Notes: generated from the sequence alone by a model not told the origin. 40,133 nt of DNA from an uncultured Clostridia bacterium (GCA_944383705.1 CALWQR010000009.1:1-40133); one strand, 5' to 3'. Shown: positions 23,367-32,245, counted from the first letter of the stretch. A program made the numbers and translations.

Positions 23367-24446
23367 ATGGAAATCATGAAAATCGGCATCATCGGCTGCG
23401 GCGGCATCGCCAACGGCAAGCATATGCCCGCCCTGAAAAAGGTGCCGGACTGCGAAATGGTCGCGTTCTGCGACATCATCCCCGAGCGCGCCCAGAAGGC
23501 GGCCAGAGACTTCGGCACCCCCGACGCCAAGGTTTATACCGACTACAGAAAACTGCTGGCCGACCCCTCGATCGCTGTGGTGCACGTCTGCACCCCCAAC
23601 CGCTCGCACAGCTTTATTACGGTGGACGCGCTGGAGGCCGGCAAGCACGTGATGTGCGAAAAGCCGATGGCCATCAACTCGGCCGAGGCCAAAAAAATGC
23701 TGGACGCCGCCAAGCGCACCGGCAAAAAGCTTTCCATCGGCTACCAGAACCGCTTCCGTAACGATTCTCTCTACCTCAAAAAAGAGGCCGAGGCCGGCAC
23801 CTTCGGTGAAATCTACTACGCCAAGGCCACAGCCATCCGCCGCCGCGCGGTGCCCACGTGGGGCGTGTTCCTGAACGAATACGAGCAGGGCGGCGGCCCG
23901 CTGATTGACATCGGCACCCACGCGCTGGACCTGACGCTCTGGATGATGAACAACTACAAGCCCAAGTACTGCGTTGGTACCGCCTACCACAAGCTCAACG
24001 GCGACACCGACCAGGGCAACAAGTGGGGCAACTGGGACCCCGCCAAGTTCACGGTGGAGGATTCGGCCTTCGGCTTTATCGTAATGGAAAACGGCGCAAC
24101 CATTGTGCTGGAATCCTCCTGGGCGCTCAACACGCTGGACGTGCGTGAGGCCACTACCACGCTCTGCGGTACCAAGGCCGGCGGGGATATGGTAGACGGC
24201 GTGCGCATCAACGGCGTGCGTCATGGACGGCCCTATACCCTGACGCCGGACTTCCACGGCGGCAGCGTCGCCTTTAATGACGCGAAGAAGGACGAAAGCG
24301 CCGCCGAACGCGAGGAGCGGATGTGGATTGACTCCATCCGCAACAATACCAACCCCATAACATTGCCCGAACAGGCCTATTGCGTCACCCGCATCCTCGA
24401 AGGCATCTACACCTCCGCCAAAACCGGCGAAATCTATCGGTTCTGA
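23367..24446 (+). CDS. Gfo/Idh/MocA-family sugar oxidoreductase
   Basis: A 359-residue NAD(P)-dependent dehydrogenase of sugars or inositol-like compounds. Rossmann domain with GIIGCGGIANGKHMP (7-21), the family signature EKP at 98-100 (VMCEKPMAINSAEAKKM), then the second domain with GGGPLIDIGTHALDLTLWMM, which holds the catalytic Asp/His pair. AAGGAG 9 nt before ATG supports the start. With ThuA it forms a typical pair for oxidation and isomerisation of disaccharides or uncommon monosaccharides. Repeat copy B begins about 26 bp after the stop and supplies the only hairpins at the end of this operon. Confidence 0.95.
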   Translation: MEIMKIGIIGCGGIANGKHMPALKKVPDCEMVAFCDIIPERAQKAARDFGTPDAKVYTDYRKLLADPSIAVVHVCTPNRSHSFITVDALEAGKHVMCEKPMAINSAEAKKMLDAAKRTGKKLSIGYQNRFRNDSLYLKKEAEAGTFGEIYYAKATAIRRRAVPTWGVFLNEYEQGGGPLIDIGTHALDLTLWMMNNYKPKYCVGTAYHKLNGDTDQGNKWGNWDPAKFTVEDSAFGFIVMENGATIVLESSWALNTLDVREATTTLCGTKAGGDMVDGVRINGVRHGRPYTLTPDFHGGSVAFNDAKKDESAAEREERMWIDSIRNNTNPITLPEQAYCVTRILEGIYTSAKTGEIYRF

Positions 24447-24538
24447 GCTGAGGAAGGGTGTACGCCAAGGGAGAAGACCTTGGAGGGGTTGGCCTCCCCC
24501 GGAGAGGCACCCCCTCCAAGCCTCCCCCGCCCAGACCT

Positions 24539-24608
24539 CCCCGGCGCAGGCCCCCAATTTTGCATACGGTATTGCAAAACACGGTATGCCCGGGGGCCTG
24601 CGCCGGGG
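24539..24608 (+). repeat. Long GC hairpin in repeat copy B
   Basis: A perfect 17-bp stem: 24539-24555 (CCCCGGCGCAGGCCCCC) pairs with 24592-24608. The 36-nt loop holds an inner TTTGCA/TGCAAA-type pair. Compared with copy C, an A-T pair in the stem is replaced by G-C on both arms. Confidence 0.8.
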
Positions 24609-24757
24609 AATTTCTTTTGGGAGCGGATGGACAATTGGCAATGTGCAATTAGCAATTAGCAGTTAATAATGAGCAATGAGCAGTGGGCAATGGTCGTTGA
24701 CCTGTAAAAGCAAGGGCAACTGCTGATATGTTACATGTGAATACACCCATATCATCA

Positions 24758-24791
24758 AAAACCGGACAACCCATAGTGGCTGTCCGGTTTT
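24758..24791 (+). repeat. CCGGACA hairpin in repeat copy B
   Basis: AAAACCGGACA (24758-24768) pairs perfectly with TGTCCGGTTTT (24781-24791) around a 12-nt loop. With A and T runs on both sides it has the shape of a bidirectional terminator. The same hairpin occurs in copies A, C and D with one G.T wobble. Confidence 0.7.
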
Positions 24792-25326
24792 CTGATATGC
24801 AGGGCAAATTGCTTTGTACGGCGATATGCTCTTATTTTTTGCTTACCTTCTCCTGAAAAAGGGCTTCCCCGGCTGTCGCCCACCGGTGTGGCGCTGTCAT
24901 GCACACGCGTCTGAAAAGCACAGAACGTCTGAAAATATCTTCCGGCGTTCTGCTGCTGAATCGCGTTTGTCCGCTAACTTCAAAAAACATCCAACCCCAA
25001 GAAAAATTCCCCGGCACGGGCCCCCCGGATATACCGTATTTGCAATACAGGATACAAAAGTCGGGGGCCTGTTCCGGGGAGGTCTGGGCGGGGGAGGCCC
25101 CCGAGGGACCGGCCTCTCCGAAAGGCTTCACCGGGTGGGGCGGACCGGGTAAATCCGAAGCAGATTTTTCGTCAGGCGAGTAAACCGTTGATGGCAATAG
25201 TTACCCCTATTGCCGAGACGGCTTGCGATGCATGACGGAAAAGATGCAAGAAGTTGCCCGGTCTGTACCGCCCGGGGGAGCCTTCCTAGGCGGGTCCCTC
25301 CAAGGTCTTCTCCATCGGTGGGAATC

Positions 25327-26226
25327 TTAAGAAGCGGGTCCCTCCAAGGTCTTTCCCTTCGGAAGATAGACGAGTACCGGGGGGATGCCAGGGCGTGCGG
25401 GAAGGCGGGATGGGAGGATGCATTCGGCCAGGCGGCAAAGCTCCGGAAAGGCAGGCGGAGAGACAGGCATCCAGACCAGGTCCGGCAGAGGAGCCACACG
25501 GGCGGTCATGGTCAGCAGGTCGCATACCATGTCCGTCGGGCAGGCCGTCCGCAGCACGGGGCGGGACGGCAGCGCGGCGGCGCGGCGGCAGAGGAAGAGA
25601 AAGAGCTGGGAAAGCCAGAGATTCCCGTCGGGCGCCTCCCCCGTCAGCAGCCGGCCGACGCGGTAGAGGTCCGGCCGGCGGGGGCGAAACCCGGCGGGCA
25701 GCTCCAGCAGCACGGTCTGTGACGGGACCGGCGTGCGTGCCAGCAAATCCCCGGCCAGCTCCGCCCACTCCGGCCAGCTCCGGCCGTTGGGAGGCGGGCA
25801 GACGTCGTTCAGCCGGAGGGCAACGGACGGCGCCGGCACGGCCAGCAGGCCGCGCGGCAAAGCCGCCGCGCCCGGGCCGGGCGCGGGCGGCGGGCAGACC
25901 GCGGCGGCCTCCCACAGCCGCGAGGCCTGCCGGCGGGTACAGGGATGCGCGGCAAGCGCCCGGGCGGTCAGCTGCCAGAGCTCCCGGCAGTGCGCCGGCG
26001 CGGGCGGCGGGACGCGGTCGCCGAACAGGGCGCGCAGCTGCGCCCGGCTGTGCGCGGCCTGCGGGGCGTCCGGCAGGCGTTCCAGACAGGCGCAGAACTC
26101 CCGGAGGAGCCCGTAATCCGAGCGCTCCCCCGCATAGCCGCATACCGTCAGCAGCGCCTGCTTGCCGGCATCCCACCAGAGCTCGGTGAGATTGGTGCAG
26201 ACAACGTCGGGCGACATTTCGCGCAT
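25327..26226 (-). CDS. Protein of unknown function whose C-terminus runs into repeat copy B
   Basis: A 299-residue protein that I do not recognise. It is rich in Pro, Arg, Ala and Leu, with several Trp and Cys residues, and has no clear membrane segment or signal peptide. ATG 26226 has GGAGGGG 6 nt upstream; it starts MREMSPDVVCTNLTEL. The last eight residues KTLEGPAS and the TAA stop are encoded by the terminal unit of repeat copy B, so the original 3' end has probably been replaced by the repeat. It lies downstream of the fatty-acid operon in the same direction but behind a strong hairpin. The frame could be a decayed gene, yet its uninterrupted length and ribosome site favour a real one. 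Confidence 0.55.
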   Translation of the reverse strand: MREMSPDVVCTNLTELWWDAGKQALLTVCGYAGERSDYGLLREFCACLERLPDAPQAAHSRAQLRALFGDRVPPPAPAHCRELWQLTARALAAHPCTRRQASRLWEAAAVCPPPAPGPGAAALPRGLLAVPAPSVALRLNDVCPPPNGRSWPEWAELAGDLLARTPVPSQTVLLELPAGFRPRRPDLYRVGRLLTGEAPDGNLWLSQLFLFLCRRAAALPSRPVLRTACPTDMVCDLLTMTARVAPLPDLVWMPVSPPAFPELCRLAECILPSRLPARPGIPPVLVYLPKGKTLEGPAS

Positions 26227-26319
26227 GGCTTTCCCCTCCCCTCCTCTCGCCGGGGCGCCCCGGCACAAATCCATCCTCCCGCGGCACGGCCGCCGGGCAA
26301 ACAGGCAGTACAGCAAAGC

Positions 26320-26374
26320 GGGCCGTCTCAAATGCGGCATCCGGACATTTGCATCCGGACATTTGAGGCGGCCC
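26320..26374 (-). terminator. Large hairpin ending the fatty-acid operon
   Basis: GGGCCGTCTCAAATG (26320-26334) pairs with CATTTGAGGCGGCCC (26360-26374) with one wobble or mismatch. The loop contains two copies of a 14-bp word beginning GCATCCGGACA (26337-26350, 26351-26364). It lies 6 bp after the stop of the small membrane protein. T-richness after the stem is poor. The CTCAAATG / CATTTGAG core equals that of the terminator at 2574. Confidence 0.6.
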
Positions 26375-26380
26375 AACCCT

Positions 26381-26611
26381 TCAGTCATCCTTTCCGACCG
26401 GCTTTGCGAACAGAGTAACGACAAAAATCAACACAATCGAAAACAAATCCACGGCCAGGCACTCCAGCCAGAAGCTGCCAAGCAGAAGGCCGGAGCTTTG
26501 CAGGATGGCGGGATTGTCCAGATACACCAGCAGGCAGACCGCCGGATAGCACAGCAGGCAAATGCCGGCGACCCGGGCCAGCCGGGCAAGGTACAAAAAG
26601 CGTTTTTTCAT
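26381..26611 (-). CDS. Small two-helix membrane protein
   Basis: A 76-residue protein with a basic N-terminus (KKRFLYLARLARV) and two hydrophobic segments (about 14-31 and 40-68, the second with SFWLECLAVDLFSIVLIFVVTLF), ending AKPVGKDD. Function unknown. GGAGG 7 nt before the ATG and codon use like its neighbours support it as a real gene. It is the last gene of the fatty-acid operon, 90 bp behind the acyl-CoA synthetase, with a hairpin in that gap. Confidence 0.75.
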   Translation of the reverse strand: MKKRFLYLARLARVAGICLLCYPAVCLLVYLDNPAILQSSGLLLGSFWLECLAVDLFSIVLIFVVTLFAKPVGKDD

Positions 26612-26661
26612 TCGTCCACCTCCGGCGGCCAGCAGCAGAGCAATGCGAAGCCGGGCGGCCG

Positions 26662-26690
26662 GGGGAGCCGGCTTTGCGCCGGCTCTCCCC
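26662..26690 (-). other. Hairpin between acyl-CoA synthetase and small membrane protein genes
   Basis: GGGGAGCCGGC (26662-26672) pairs with GCCGGCTCTCCCC (26678-26690) with one bulged T. No T run follows, so it may protect the upstream mRNA or weaken read-through. Confidence 0.5.
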
Positions 26691-26701
26691 TGCCCCGGGT
26701 C

Positions 26702-28330
26702 TTATTTGCGCAGCTCCACCTTGCGGATTTTGCCGCTGATAGTTTTGGGCAGCTCCTTCATGAACTCGATCGAATGAATCCACTTGTATTCGGCCAGACG
26801 GGCATTGCAGAAGTTGCGGATTTCGGTTTTGAGCTCCTTGCTCTCGGTATAATCGGGCGACAGCACCACATAGGCCTTGATCGCCTGCCCGCGGAGAGGA
26901 TCGGCCACGCCGACCACGCTGCATTCCATAACGGCCGGGTGCTCCATCAGCACGTTTTCCACCTCGAAGGGCCCGACCCGGAAGCCGCCGGTTTTGATGA
27001 TGTCGTCAAAGCGGCCGTGGAACCAGTAATGGCCGTTTTCATCCCGCCAGGCCGCGTCTCCGGTGTGGTAGACGCCGTCCCGCCAGACATAGCGGAACTG
27101 CTCCTCATCGCCCAGATACCCGGTGAAAATGCCCTCCTGCCGGCCGGACTCGGGAGGCAGGATGACCACCTCGCCGATCTCGCCGACCGGCACCGGCGCG
27201 CCGTCCCTGCCCCGCAGCTCGATGCGGTAGAACGGAGAAATGCGGCCCATGGAGCCCTCGATCGGCTCATCGCCCCGGAAATTGGCCATCAGCAGGGTGG
27301 TTTCGGTCTGCCCGTAGCCCTCGGCCAGCGAAAGCCCGGTGCGCTCGCGGAAAATGCGGAAGACCTCGGGGCTGAGCAGCTCGCCCGCCGTGGAGGCGTG
27401 GCGCAGGCCAGGCATGGGGGGTACGCCCTTGCGCACCAGATAGCGGTAAACCGTGGGCGGCGCGCAGAAGGAGGTGACCCCGTAGCGGTTGATGACCGAG
27501 GTGAGCTGGCGCGGATCGAAGTTGTCAAAATCGAACACCATCACCGCGCTGCCCACCAGCCACTGGCCGTAGAGCTTGCCCCAGGAGGCCTTGGCCCAGC
27601 CGGTCTCGGCCACCGTAAAGTGCAGCCCACCGTCCTCGGCCTGCTGCCAGTATTTTGCCGTAACAATGTGCGCCAAGGGGTAGGAGAAATCGTGGATGAC
27701 CCCCTTGGGATAGCCGGTGGTACCCGAGGTGAAGTAAATCAGCATCGGGTCGGTGACTGCGGTCCGGCGGCGGGCAAAGACATCGGAGGCCTCCTCCAGC
27801 CGGCGGGTGAAGTTCTCAAAGCCGTCGCAGTCCTGCTGTACCGTCCACAGCTGAATGCCGGGATCGACCCGGCCGGCGGCCTCCCGCACCTTTTGCGGCA
27901 CCCCGTCCTGCGCGGTGCACACCACCCCGCGCACGCCGGCGCGGCTCATGCGGTAGACCAGATCGTCCACGGTCAGCATGTGCGTGGCCGGAATCAGCAC
28001 CGCGCCCAGCTTGTGCATGGCAACGGCCACAATCCAGTACTCGTAATGCCGCTTGAGCAGCACCATAACACGGTCCCCCCGGCCGATGCCGTGCGAGGCG
28101 AACAGATTGGCCGCGCGGTTGCTCAGCCTCCGGATGTCGTCAAAGCTGAACACACGCTCCTGATTTTCGGTATTGCACCAGACCAGCGCGCGCTTCCCGG
28201 GCGTCTCGGCGGCAATGGCATCCACCACATCGTAGCCGAAATTGAAGGTTTCGGGATAGCGCAGGCGCAGGCCGGTCAGGCGGCCCTCGCCGTCAAAGGT
28301 CTCGGTGCAGAATTGCTGATAAATGCTCAT
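26702..28330 (-). CDS. AMP-forming acyl-CoA synthetase (medium-chain/acetyl-CoA synthetase-like)
   Basis: A 542-residue ANL-superfamily enzyme that activates a carboxylic acid as acyl-AMP and passes it to CoA. Motifs: YFTSGTTGYPKGVIH (phosphate loop), GYGQTET, YHTGD, GRFDDIIKTGGFRVGPFEVE (hinge) and the catalytic Lys in PKTISGKIRK. It resembles the medium-chain and butyrate-activating branch. Its ATG overlaps the accA stop by 4 bp, so it is translated coupled to the ACC genes; the longer frame into accA is not used. Placement suggests a role in feeding or recycling acyl groups with the fatty-acid pathway, but the substrate is unknown. Confidence 0.9.
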   Translation of the reverse strand: MSIYQQFCTETFDGEGRLTGLRLRYPETFNFGYDVVDAIAAETPGKRALVWCNTENQERVFSFDDIRRLSNRAANLFASHGIGRGDRVMVLLKRHYEYWIVAVAMHKLGAVLIPATHMLTVDDLVYRMSRAGVRGVVCTAQDGVPQKVREAAGRVDPGIQLWTVQQDCDGFENFTRRLEEASDVFARRRTAVTDPMLIYFTSGTTGYPKGVIHDFSYPLAHIVTAKYWQQAEDGGLHFTVAETGWAKASWGKLYGQWLVGSAVMVFDFDNFDPRQLTSVINRYGVTSFCAPPTVYRYLVRKGVPPMPGLRHASTAGELLSPEVFRIFRERTGLSLAEGYGQTETTLLMANFRGDEPIEGSMGRISPFYRIELRGRDGAPVPVGEIGEVVILPPESGRQEGIFTGYLGDEEQFRYVWRDGVYHTGDAAWRDENGHYWFHGRFDDIIKTGGFRVGPFEVENVLMEHPAVMECSVVGVADPLRGQAIKAYVVLSPDYTESKELKTEIRNFCNARLAEYKWIHSIEFMKELPKTISGKIRKVELRK

Positions 28331-29178
28331 ACCTGCCCCTTCTCCTCCCGTTTTGCACGGCCGGCAGCACGCGCCCGCGCGGGCTTGGCAGCCGGTGCGG
28401 CCGACGGGCAGCCGATGCGGCGGAAGCGCGCGTAGCGCTGCTCCGGCAGGTCGGGCACGGCCGCCAGGCACTCCAGCTCGGAGGCCAGCTTTGCGCTCAG
28501 CCGGCCGTAAAAGGCCGGGGCGCCCAGGTCGTCCTCGGGGATGATTTCCTCAATCACGCCAAGCGAGAGCGCGTCGGCGGCCGTCAGCCGCAGGCTCTCG
28601 GCGGCCACTTCGGCCTGTGCGGCGTCCTTCCAGAGAATGCTGGCGCAGCCCTCGGGCGAGATGACCGAATAGACCGCGTTCTCCAGCATCCAGACCCGGT
28701 CCGAGACCGCCAGCGCCAGCGCGCCGCCGCTGCCCCCCTCGCCGATGAGCACCGAGATGACCGGCACCCGCAGCCCCATCATTTCGGTCAGGTTGTGGGC
28801 GATGGCCTCGCCCTGCCCTCGCTCCTCGGCTCCGACGCCGCAAAAGGCGCCGGAGGTATCGACAAAGCAGAGCACCGGGCGGCCGAATTTTTCGGCCTGC
28901 CGCATCAGGCGCAGGGCCTTGCGGTAGCCCTCGGGATTGGGTGCGCCGAAGTTGCGCATGGTGCGCTCCTGCACGGTGTGCCCCTTTTCGATGGCTATGA
29001 CGGTGACCGGCCGCCCCTGCAGCAGGGCAATGCCCCCCACCACCGCCGGGTCGTCGGCAAAATGCCGGTCCCCGTGCATTTCGTAAAAGCCGGTGAACAG
29101 GTTGCGGATATAGTCCAGCCCGGTCGGCCTTTTTTCGCTGCGCGCAATTCTGACGCGATCATATGCCGTAGTACTCAT
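28327..29178 (-). CDS. accA: Acetyl-CoA carboxylase carboxyltransferase subunit alpha
   Basis: A 283-residue alpha subunit of the carboxyltransferase that moves CO2 from carboxybiotin to acetyl-CoA, making malonyl-CoA. Crotonase-fold features: [26 protein letters not shown], the long [51 protein letters not shown] block and [41 protein letters not shown]. The tail after residue 255 is Ala/Arg/Lys-rich. Overlaps accD by 4 bp and the synthetase gene by 4 bp, so the three are translationally linked. Confidence 0.97.
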   Translation of the reverse strand: MSTTAYDRVRIARSEKRPTGLDYIRNLFTGFYEMHGDRHFADDPAVVGGIALLQGRPVTVIAIEKGHTVQERTMRNFGAPNPEGYRKALRLMRQAEKFGRPVLCFVDTSGAFCGVGAEERGQGEAIAHNLTEMMGLRVPVISVLIGEGGSGGALALAVSDRVWMLENAVYSVISPEGCASILWKDAAQAEVAAESLRLTAADALSLGVIEEIIPEDDLGAPAFYGRLSAKLASELECLAAVPDLPEQRYARFRRIGCPSAAPAAKPARARAAGRAKREEKGQV

Positions 29179-30035
29179 GCGTTCCCTCCGCTGTGGTATT
29201 GAAGCAGATCCGAGATGGTCCGCCGCAGGTCTCCGCGCGGCACAATGGCGTCGGCAAAGCCGTGCTCCAGAATGAACTCGGATTTCTGAAAATCCTTGGG
29301 CAGCGCCCGCCCGGTGGTCTGCTCGACCACCCGCGCACCGGCAAAGCCGACCGTGGCGCCGGGCTCGGCGAGAATCACATCCCCCTCCATGGCAAAGCTG
29401 GCGGTCACGCCGCCGGTGGTCGGGTCGGTCAGCACCGTCAGGTAAAACAGCCCCGCGTCGCTGTGCCGCCGGACCGCGCCGCTGGTTTTTGCCATCTGCA
29501 TCAGCGACAGCAGCCCCTCCTGCATCCGTGCGCCGCCGGACACCGTAAAGCCCACCACCGGCAGGCGGTGCTCCAGCGCGTATTCAAACAGCAGGGTGAT
29601 TTTTTCGCCCACGGCGGTGCCCATGCTCCCCATCATGAAGAGCGAGTCCATCGCGAACAGGCAGCAGGGATGTCCGCCGACGCTGGCGGCGCCGCAGAGC
29701 ACGGCCTCCCGCTCGCCGCTGGCCGCGCGGGCCTTTTCCAGCTTTTTGCCGTAGCCCGGGAAGGAGAGCGGATCGCTCCCCACCGTATCGGAAAAGAGCT
29801 CCTGGAAGCTGCCCTCGTCGGCGGTCAGGGCAATGCGGGCCCGCGCCCCCAGGCGGAAATGATAGCCGCAGACGGTGCAGACCTCGCCGTTTGCGCGGAC
29901 CGCCTCGGCCGGAAAGCTGCCGTGGCAGTTCGGGCAGGTGCGCTCCTCGCCGGCGTCCTGCGGCAGCGGGGCGGATTTGCGTCCCCCCTCCTCCAGCTGA
30001 TTTTCGGGTTTGTACAGAAAATGCAGACCTGCCAT
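29175..30035 (-). CDS. accD: Acetyl-CoA carboxylase carboxyltransferase subunit beta
   Basis: A 286-residue beta subunit partnering AccA. An N-terminal four-cysteine zinc ribbon (CPNC and CTVC) precedes the crotonase-fold domain with [52 protein letters not shown], and [36 protein letters not shown] 30035 is chosen over an in-frame TTG because AGGTGAT precedes it and the gene then starts 4 bp after the accC stop. Spacing suggests coupled translation accC-accD-accA. Confidence 0.97.
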   Translation of the reverse strand: MAGLHFLYKPENQLEEGGRKSAPLPQDAGEERTCPNCHGSFPAEAVRANGEVCTVCGYHFRLGARARIALTADEGSFQELFSDTVGSDPLSFPGYGKKLEKARAASGEREAVLCGAASVGGHPCCLFAMDSLFMMGSMGTAVGEKITLLFEYALEHRLPVVGFTVSGGARMQEGLLSLMQMAKTSGAVRRHSDAGLFYLTVLTDPTTGGVTASFAMEGDVILAEPGATVGFAGARVVEQTTGRALPKDFQKSEFILEHGFADAIVPRGDLRRTISDLLQYHSGGNA

Positions 30036-30039
30036 TCTA

Positions 30040-31347
30040 TCACCTGCCTCCCACAAAGGTCAAATCGTAATTGCCGGCCGTAAACCGGTCGTCGCCGATG
30101 AGCCGGAGCTGCTCCTCGATGTTGGTCGGTATCCCCTCAATCACCAGCTCGCACAGCGCCGCGCGCATTTTGCGCAGCGCCTCCTCGCGCGTCTTGGCGC
30201 TGACAATCAGCTTGCCCAGCAGCGCGTCGTAGTAGGGCGTCACCTTTGTGCCGGGCACCAGATAGGTGTCAAAGCGCACAAAGGGCCCGCCCGGCACGTG
30301 CAGGGTCTTCAGGGTACCGGGGGAGAGCGCCACAATGCGGCACTCCAGCGCGGTGCCCGAGAGACTGACGTCCTGCTGCCGGATGTTCAGCGGAATGCCG
30401 GCCGCAATGCGGATCTGCCACTTGACCAGATCGATGCCGGTGAGCATCTCGGTCACGGTGTGCTCCACCTGCAGCCGGATATTCATCTCCATAAACCAGA
30501 AGGCGCCGTCCCCGTCCATCAGGAACTCCAGCGTTCCCACGCCCGAGTAGCCGATGGCTCTGACGGCGGACGTCACCTGCTCCATCAGCTGCCGGCGGCT
30601 CTCCTCCCGCACGTTCGGAGAGGGAGATTCCTCAATCAGCTTCTGGTGGCAGCGCTGCAGCGAGCAGTCGCGCTCACCCAGGCACACCACGTTGCCGGCC
30701 TCGTCGGCCAGCACCTGCACCTCCACATGGCGGGCAGGATATACATATTTTTCCATATAAACCGAGCCGTCGTCAAAAGCGGCCTGCCCCTCGGCCACCG
30801 CCTGGGCGTAGGCGCTCTCGAGCTCGGCCTCGCTGCGCACCAGCCGGATGCCCCGGCCGCCGCCCCCGGCGCAGGCCTTGAGCATGACGGGGTAGCCGAT
30901 CTGCGCGGCGCGCTCCCGGGCCTCCTGCACGCCGTCCAACGCCTCGGTGCCCGGAATGACCGAAAGCCCCGCGTCGGCCATCATGCGCTTGATTACGGCC
31001 TTGTCGCCGATCTGCTCCATGGTCTGGGCGCTGGGGCCGATGAAGGCCACGCCGTTCTTCTGGCAGAGCGCCGCGAAATGCGGGTTTTCGGAGAGAAAGC
31101 CGTAGCCCGGATGAATGGCCTGCGCACCCGAGATCAGCGCGACGCTGAGAATGCGGTCCTGCCGCAGATAGCTCTCGCCCGCCTCGGCCGGGCCGATGCA
31201 GTAGCTCTCATCGGCCAGCGCCACATGCAGAGCGTGGCGGTCGGCCTCGGAAAACACCGCGACCGACGCAATGCCCATCTCCTTGCAGGCGCGGATGATG
31301 CGCACGGCAATCTCCCCGCGGTTGGCAACCAAAATCTTGGAAAACAT
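30040..31347 (-). CDS. accC: Biotin carboxylase subunit of acetyl-CoA carboxylase
   Basis: A 435-residue ATP-grasp enzyme that carboxylates biotin on AccB. Motifs: [36 protein letters not shown], the glycine-rich [36 protein letters not shown] and the catalytic [10 protein letters not shown]. The last segment usually reads EMNTRIQVEHPVTE; here Thr is Ile, Ile is Leu and Pro is Thr, while Glu, Asn, Arg, Gln and Glu are kept. After ECRI the usual stretch NAEDPxxxFxPSPG is shortened to VALSPG, making the protein about 10 residues shorter. It starts 2 bp after fabZ. Confidence 0.96.
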   Translation of the reverse strand: MFSKILVANRGEIAVRIIRACKEMGIASVAVFSEADRHALHVALADESYCIGPAEAGESYLRQDRILSVALISGAQAIHPGYGFLSENPHFAALCQKNGVAFIGPSAQTMEQIGDKAVIKRMMADAGLSVIPGTEALDGVQEARERAAQIGYPVMLKACAGGGGRGIRLVRSEAELESAYAQAVAEGQAAFDDGSVYMEKYVYPARHVEVQVLADEAGNVVCLGERDCSLQRCHQKLIEESPSPNVREESRRQLMEQVTSAVRAIGYSGVGTLEFLMDGDGAFWFMEMNIRLQVEHTVTEMLTGIDLVKWQIRIAAGIPLNIRQQDVSLSGTALECRIVALSPGTLKTLHVPGGPFVRFDTYLVPGTKVTPYYDALLGKLIVSAKTREEALRKMRAALCELVIEGIPTNIEEQLRLIGDDRFTAGNYDLTFVGGR

Positions 31348-31349
31348 AA

Positions 31350-31766
31350 TTATTCACCCACAACCGCGAAGGAAAACTCGGCCGTAACGCAGACCTTGCC
31401 GTCCACGCTGCCGGTGCCCTCGGCGAAATAGAACGGGGGCATGGCGCGCTTGATGCGGCAGCGGGTGCGGAAGGTGTCGCCCGGGCGGACCGGATTCTTG
31501 AAGCGGACCTTATCCAGCCCGGTATACATGGGCACCTTTCCCTCGCTCATCACATCGGCCAGCAGAATGCAGGCCGACTGGGCCAGCATCTCGCAGAGAA
31601 TAACGCCCGGCACAATCGGGTTGCCGGGAAAATGCCCCTGCAGGAAAAACTCGTCTCCCCGCACGGTATAGCTTCCAACGGCCTCGTCCCCCTCCCGGTT
31701 CACCTCTTCAACCAGCAGCATGTGATCCCTGTGGGGGAGGATACGCTTGATTTCTTCCTGATTCAT
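31350..31766 (-). CDS. fabZ: 3-hydroxyacyl-ACP dehydratase FabZ
   Basis: A 138-residue hot-dog-fold dehydratase that removes water from 3-hydroxyacyl-ACP. Catalytic His45 is in GHFPGNPIVPGVI and Glu59 in LCEMLAQSA. The opening PHRDHMLLVEEV corresponds to the PHRYPFLLVD of most members. The ATG overlaps the accB stop by 4 bp, with GAGGG just upstream. Confidence 0.97.
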   Translation of the reverse strand: MNQEEIKRILPHRDHMLLVEEVNREGDEAVGSYTVRGDEFFLQGHFPGNPIVPGVILCEMLAQSACILLADVMSEGKVPMYTGLDKVRFKNPVRPGDTFRTRCRIKRAMPPFYFAEGTGSVDGKVCVTAEFSFAVVGE

Positions 31767-32245
31767 GATACCCTCTTGATCTTGAACAGATCGCTTCCGT
31801 ACTCGACGATCTGTCCGTTCGTTGCACAGATTTCTGCAATCACGCCGTCTTCCTCGGCCGTGATTTCGTTCATCAGCTTCATGGCCTCAATGATGCACAG
31901 GGTATCCCCCTTCTTCACCCTCGAGCCGACGCTGACAAAGTTCTCGGCATTCTCGGCCGGAGATGCGTAAAACACCCCCACCATCGGGGAGCGCACCACC
32001 AGCAGGTCCTCCGCCGGGGCGGCCGTTGCGGCAGGCGCAGCCGTCCCGGCAAGGTCCGGGACGGCCACGGCGGCTCCCCCGCGCGCACCGGCGGGCGCCG
32101 GGTTGCGCTCCAGGCGGAGCACCGTGTTGTTCTCGGTAATTTCAATTGCCGTCAGCCCGAGCTCGCCCATCAGAACCGCGTATTTCCGGATATTCTCCTC
32201 GTTCATATCTGACAACCGTATTGCCGCGCAAGCTGCCGGCAACAT
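31763..32245 (-). CDS. accB: Biotin carboxyl carrier protein of acetyl-CoA carboxylase
   Basis: A 160-residue carrier. The C-terminal biotinyl domain (about 82-160) has the biotin-attachment motif EAMKLMN with Lys123; an Ala/Pro linker (48-80) precedes it. Two starts compete: ATG 32245 has AAAGGA only 3 nt upstream, while ATG 32206 (MNEENIRKYAVLMGELGLTAIEI) matches the usual AccB N-terminus but has no visible ribosome site; the true protein may be 147 residues. It lies 28 bp after fabF. Confidence 0.94.
   Translation of the reverse strand: MLPAACAAIRLSDMNEENIRKYAVLMGELGLTAIEITENNTVLRLERNPAPAGARGGAAVAVPDLAGTAAPAATAAPAEDLLVVRSPMVGVFYASPAENAENFVSVGSRVKKGDTLCIIEAMKLMNEITAEEDGVIAEICATNGQIVEYGSDLFKIKRVS

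Larger units (their letters stand above)
24472..25357 (+). repeat. Interspersed repeat, copy B (longest copy)
   Basis: About 886 bp of non-coding repeat. The left end (AAGACCTTGGAGGGG) and the right end (CCCTCCAAGGTC) are inverted. From the left it has a terminal hairpin (24481-24520), the long GC hairpin 24539-24608, a variable spacer of AGCAAT-like words (24630-24705), and the CCGGACA hairpin 24758-24791. From about 25000 it shows a second, inverted version of the left-end sequence including the GGGGCCTG block, so its inverted ends reach about 150 bp. It closes with one 44-bp unit (25302-25345). It contains no convincing gene. It sits directly after the Gfo operon and holds the last codons of the minus-strand gene at 25327. 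Confidence 0.85.

Noticed and set aside
24630..24705. AGCAAT-like tandem words as an origin or iteron array
   Set aside because: Irregular words of the repeat's variable spacer; no replication gene and no fixed period.
24814..25183. Small open frames within repeat copy B
   Set aside because: They follow hairpin arms in several frames, lack ribosome sites and are not kept in the other copies.
26162..28435. 757-codon open frame on the plus strand
   Set aside because: Antisense to the acyl-CoA synthetase gene; no recognisable domain.
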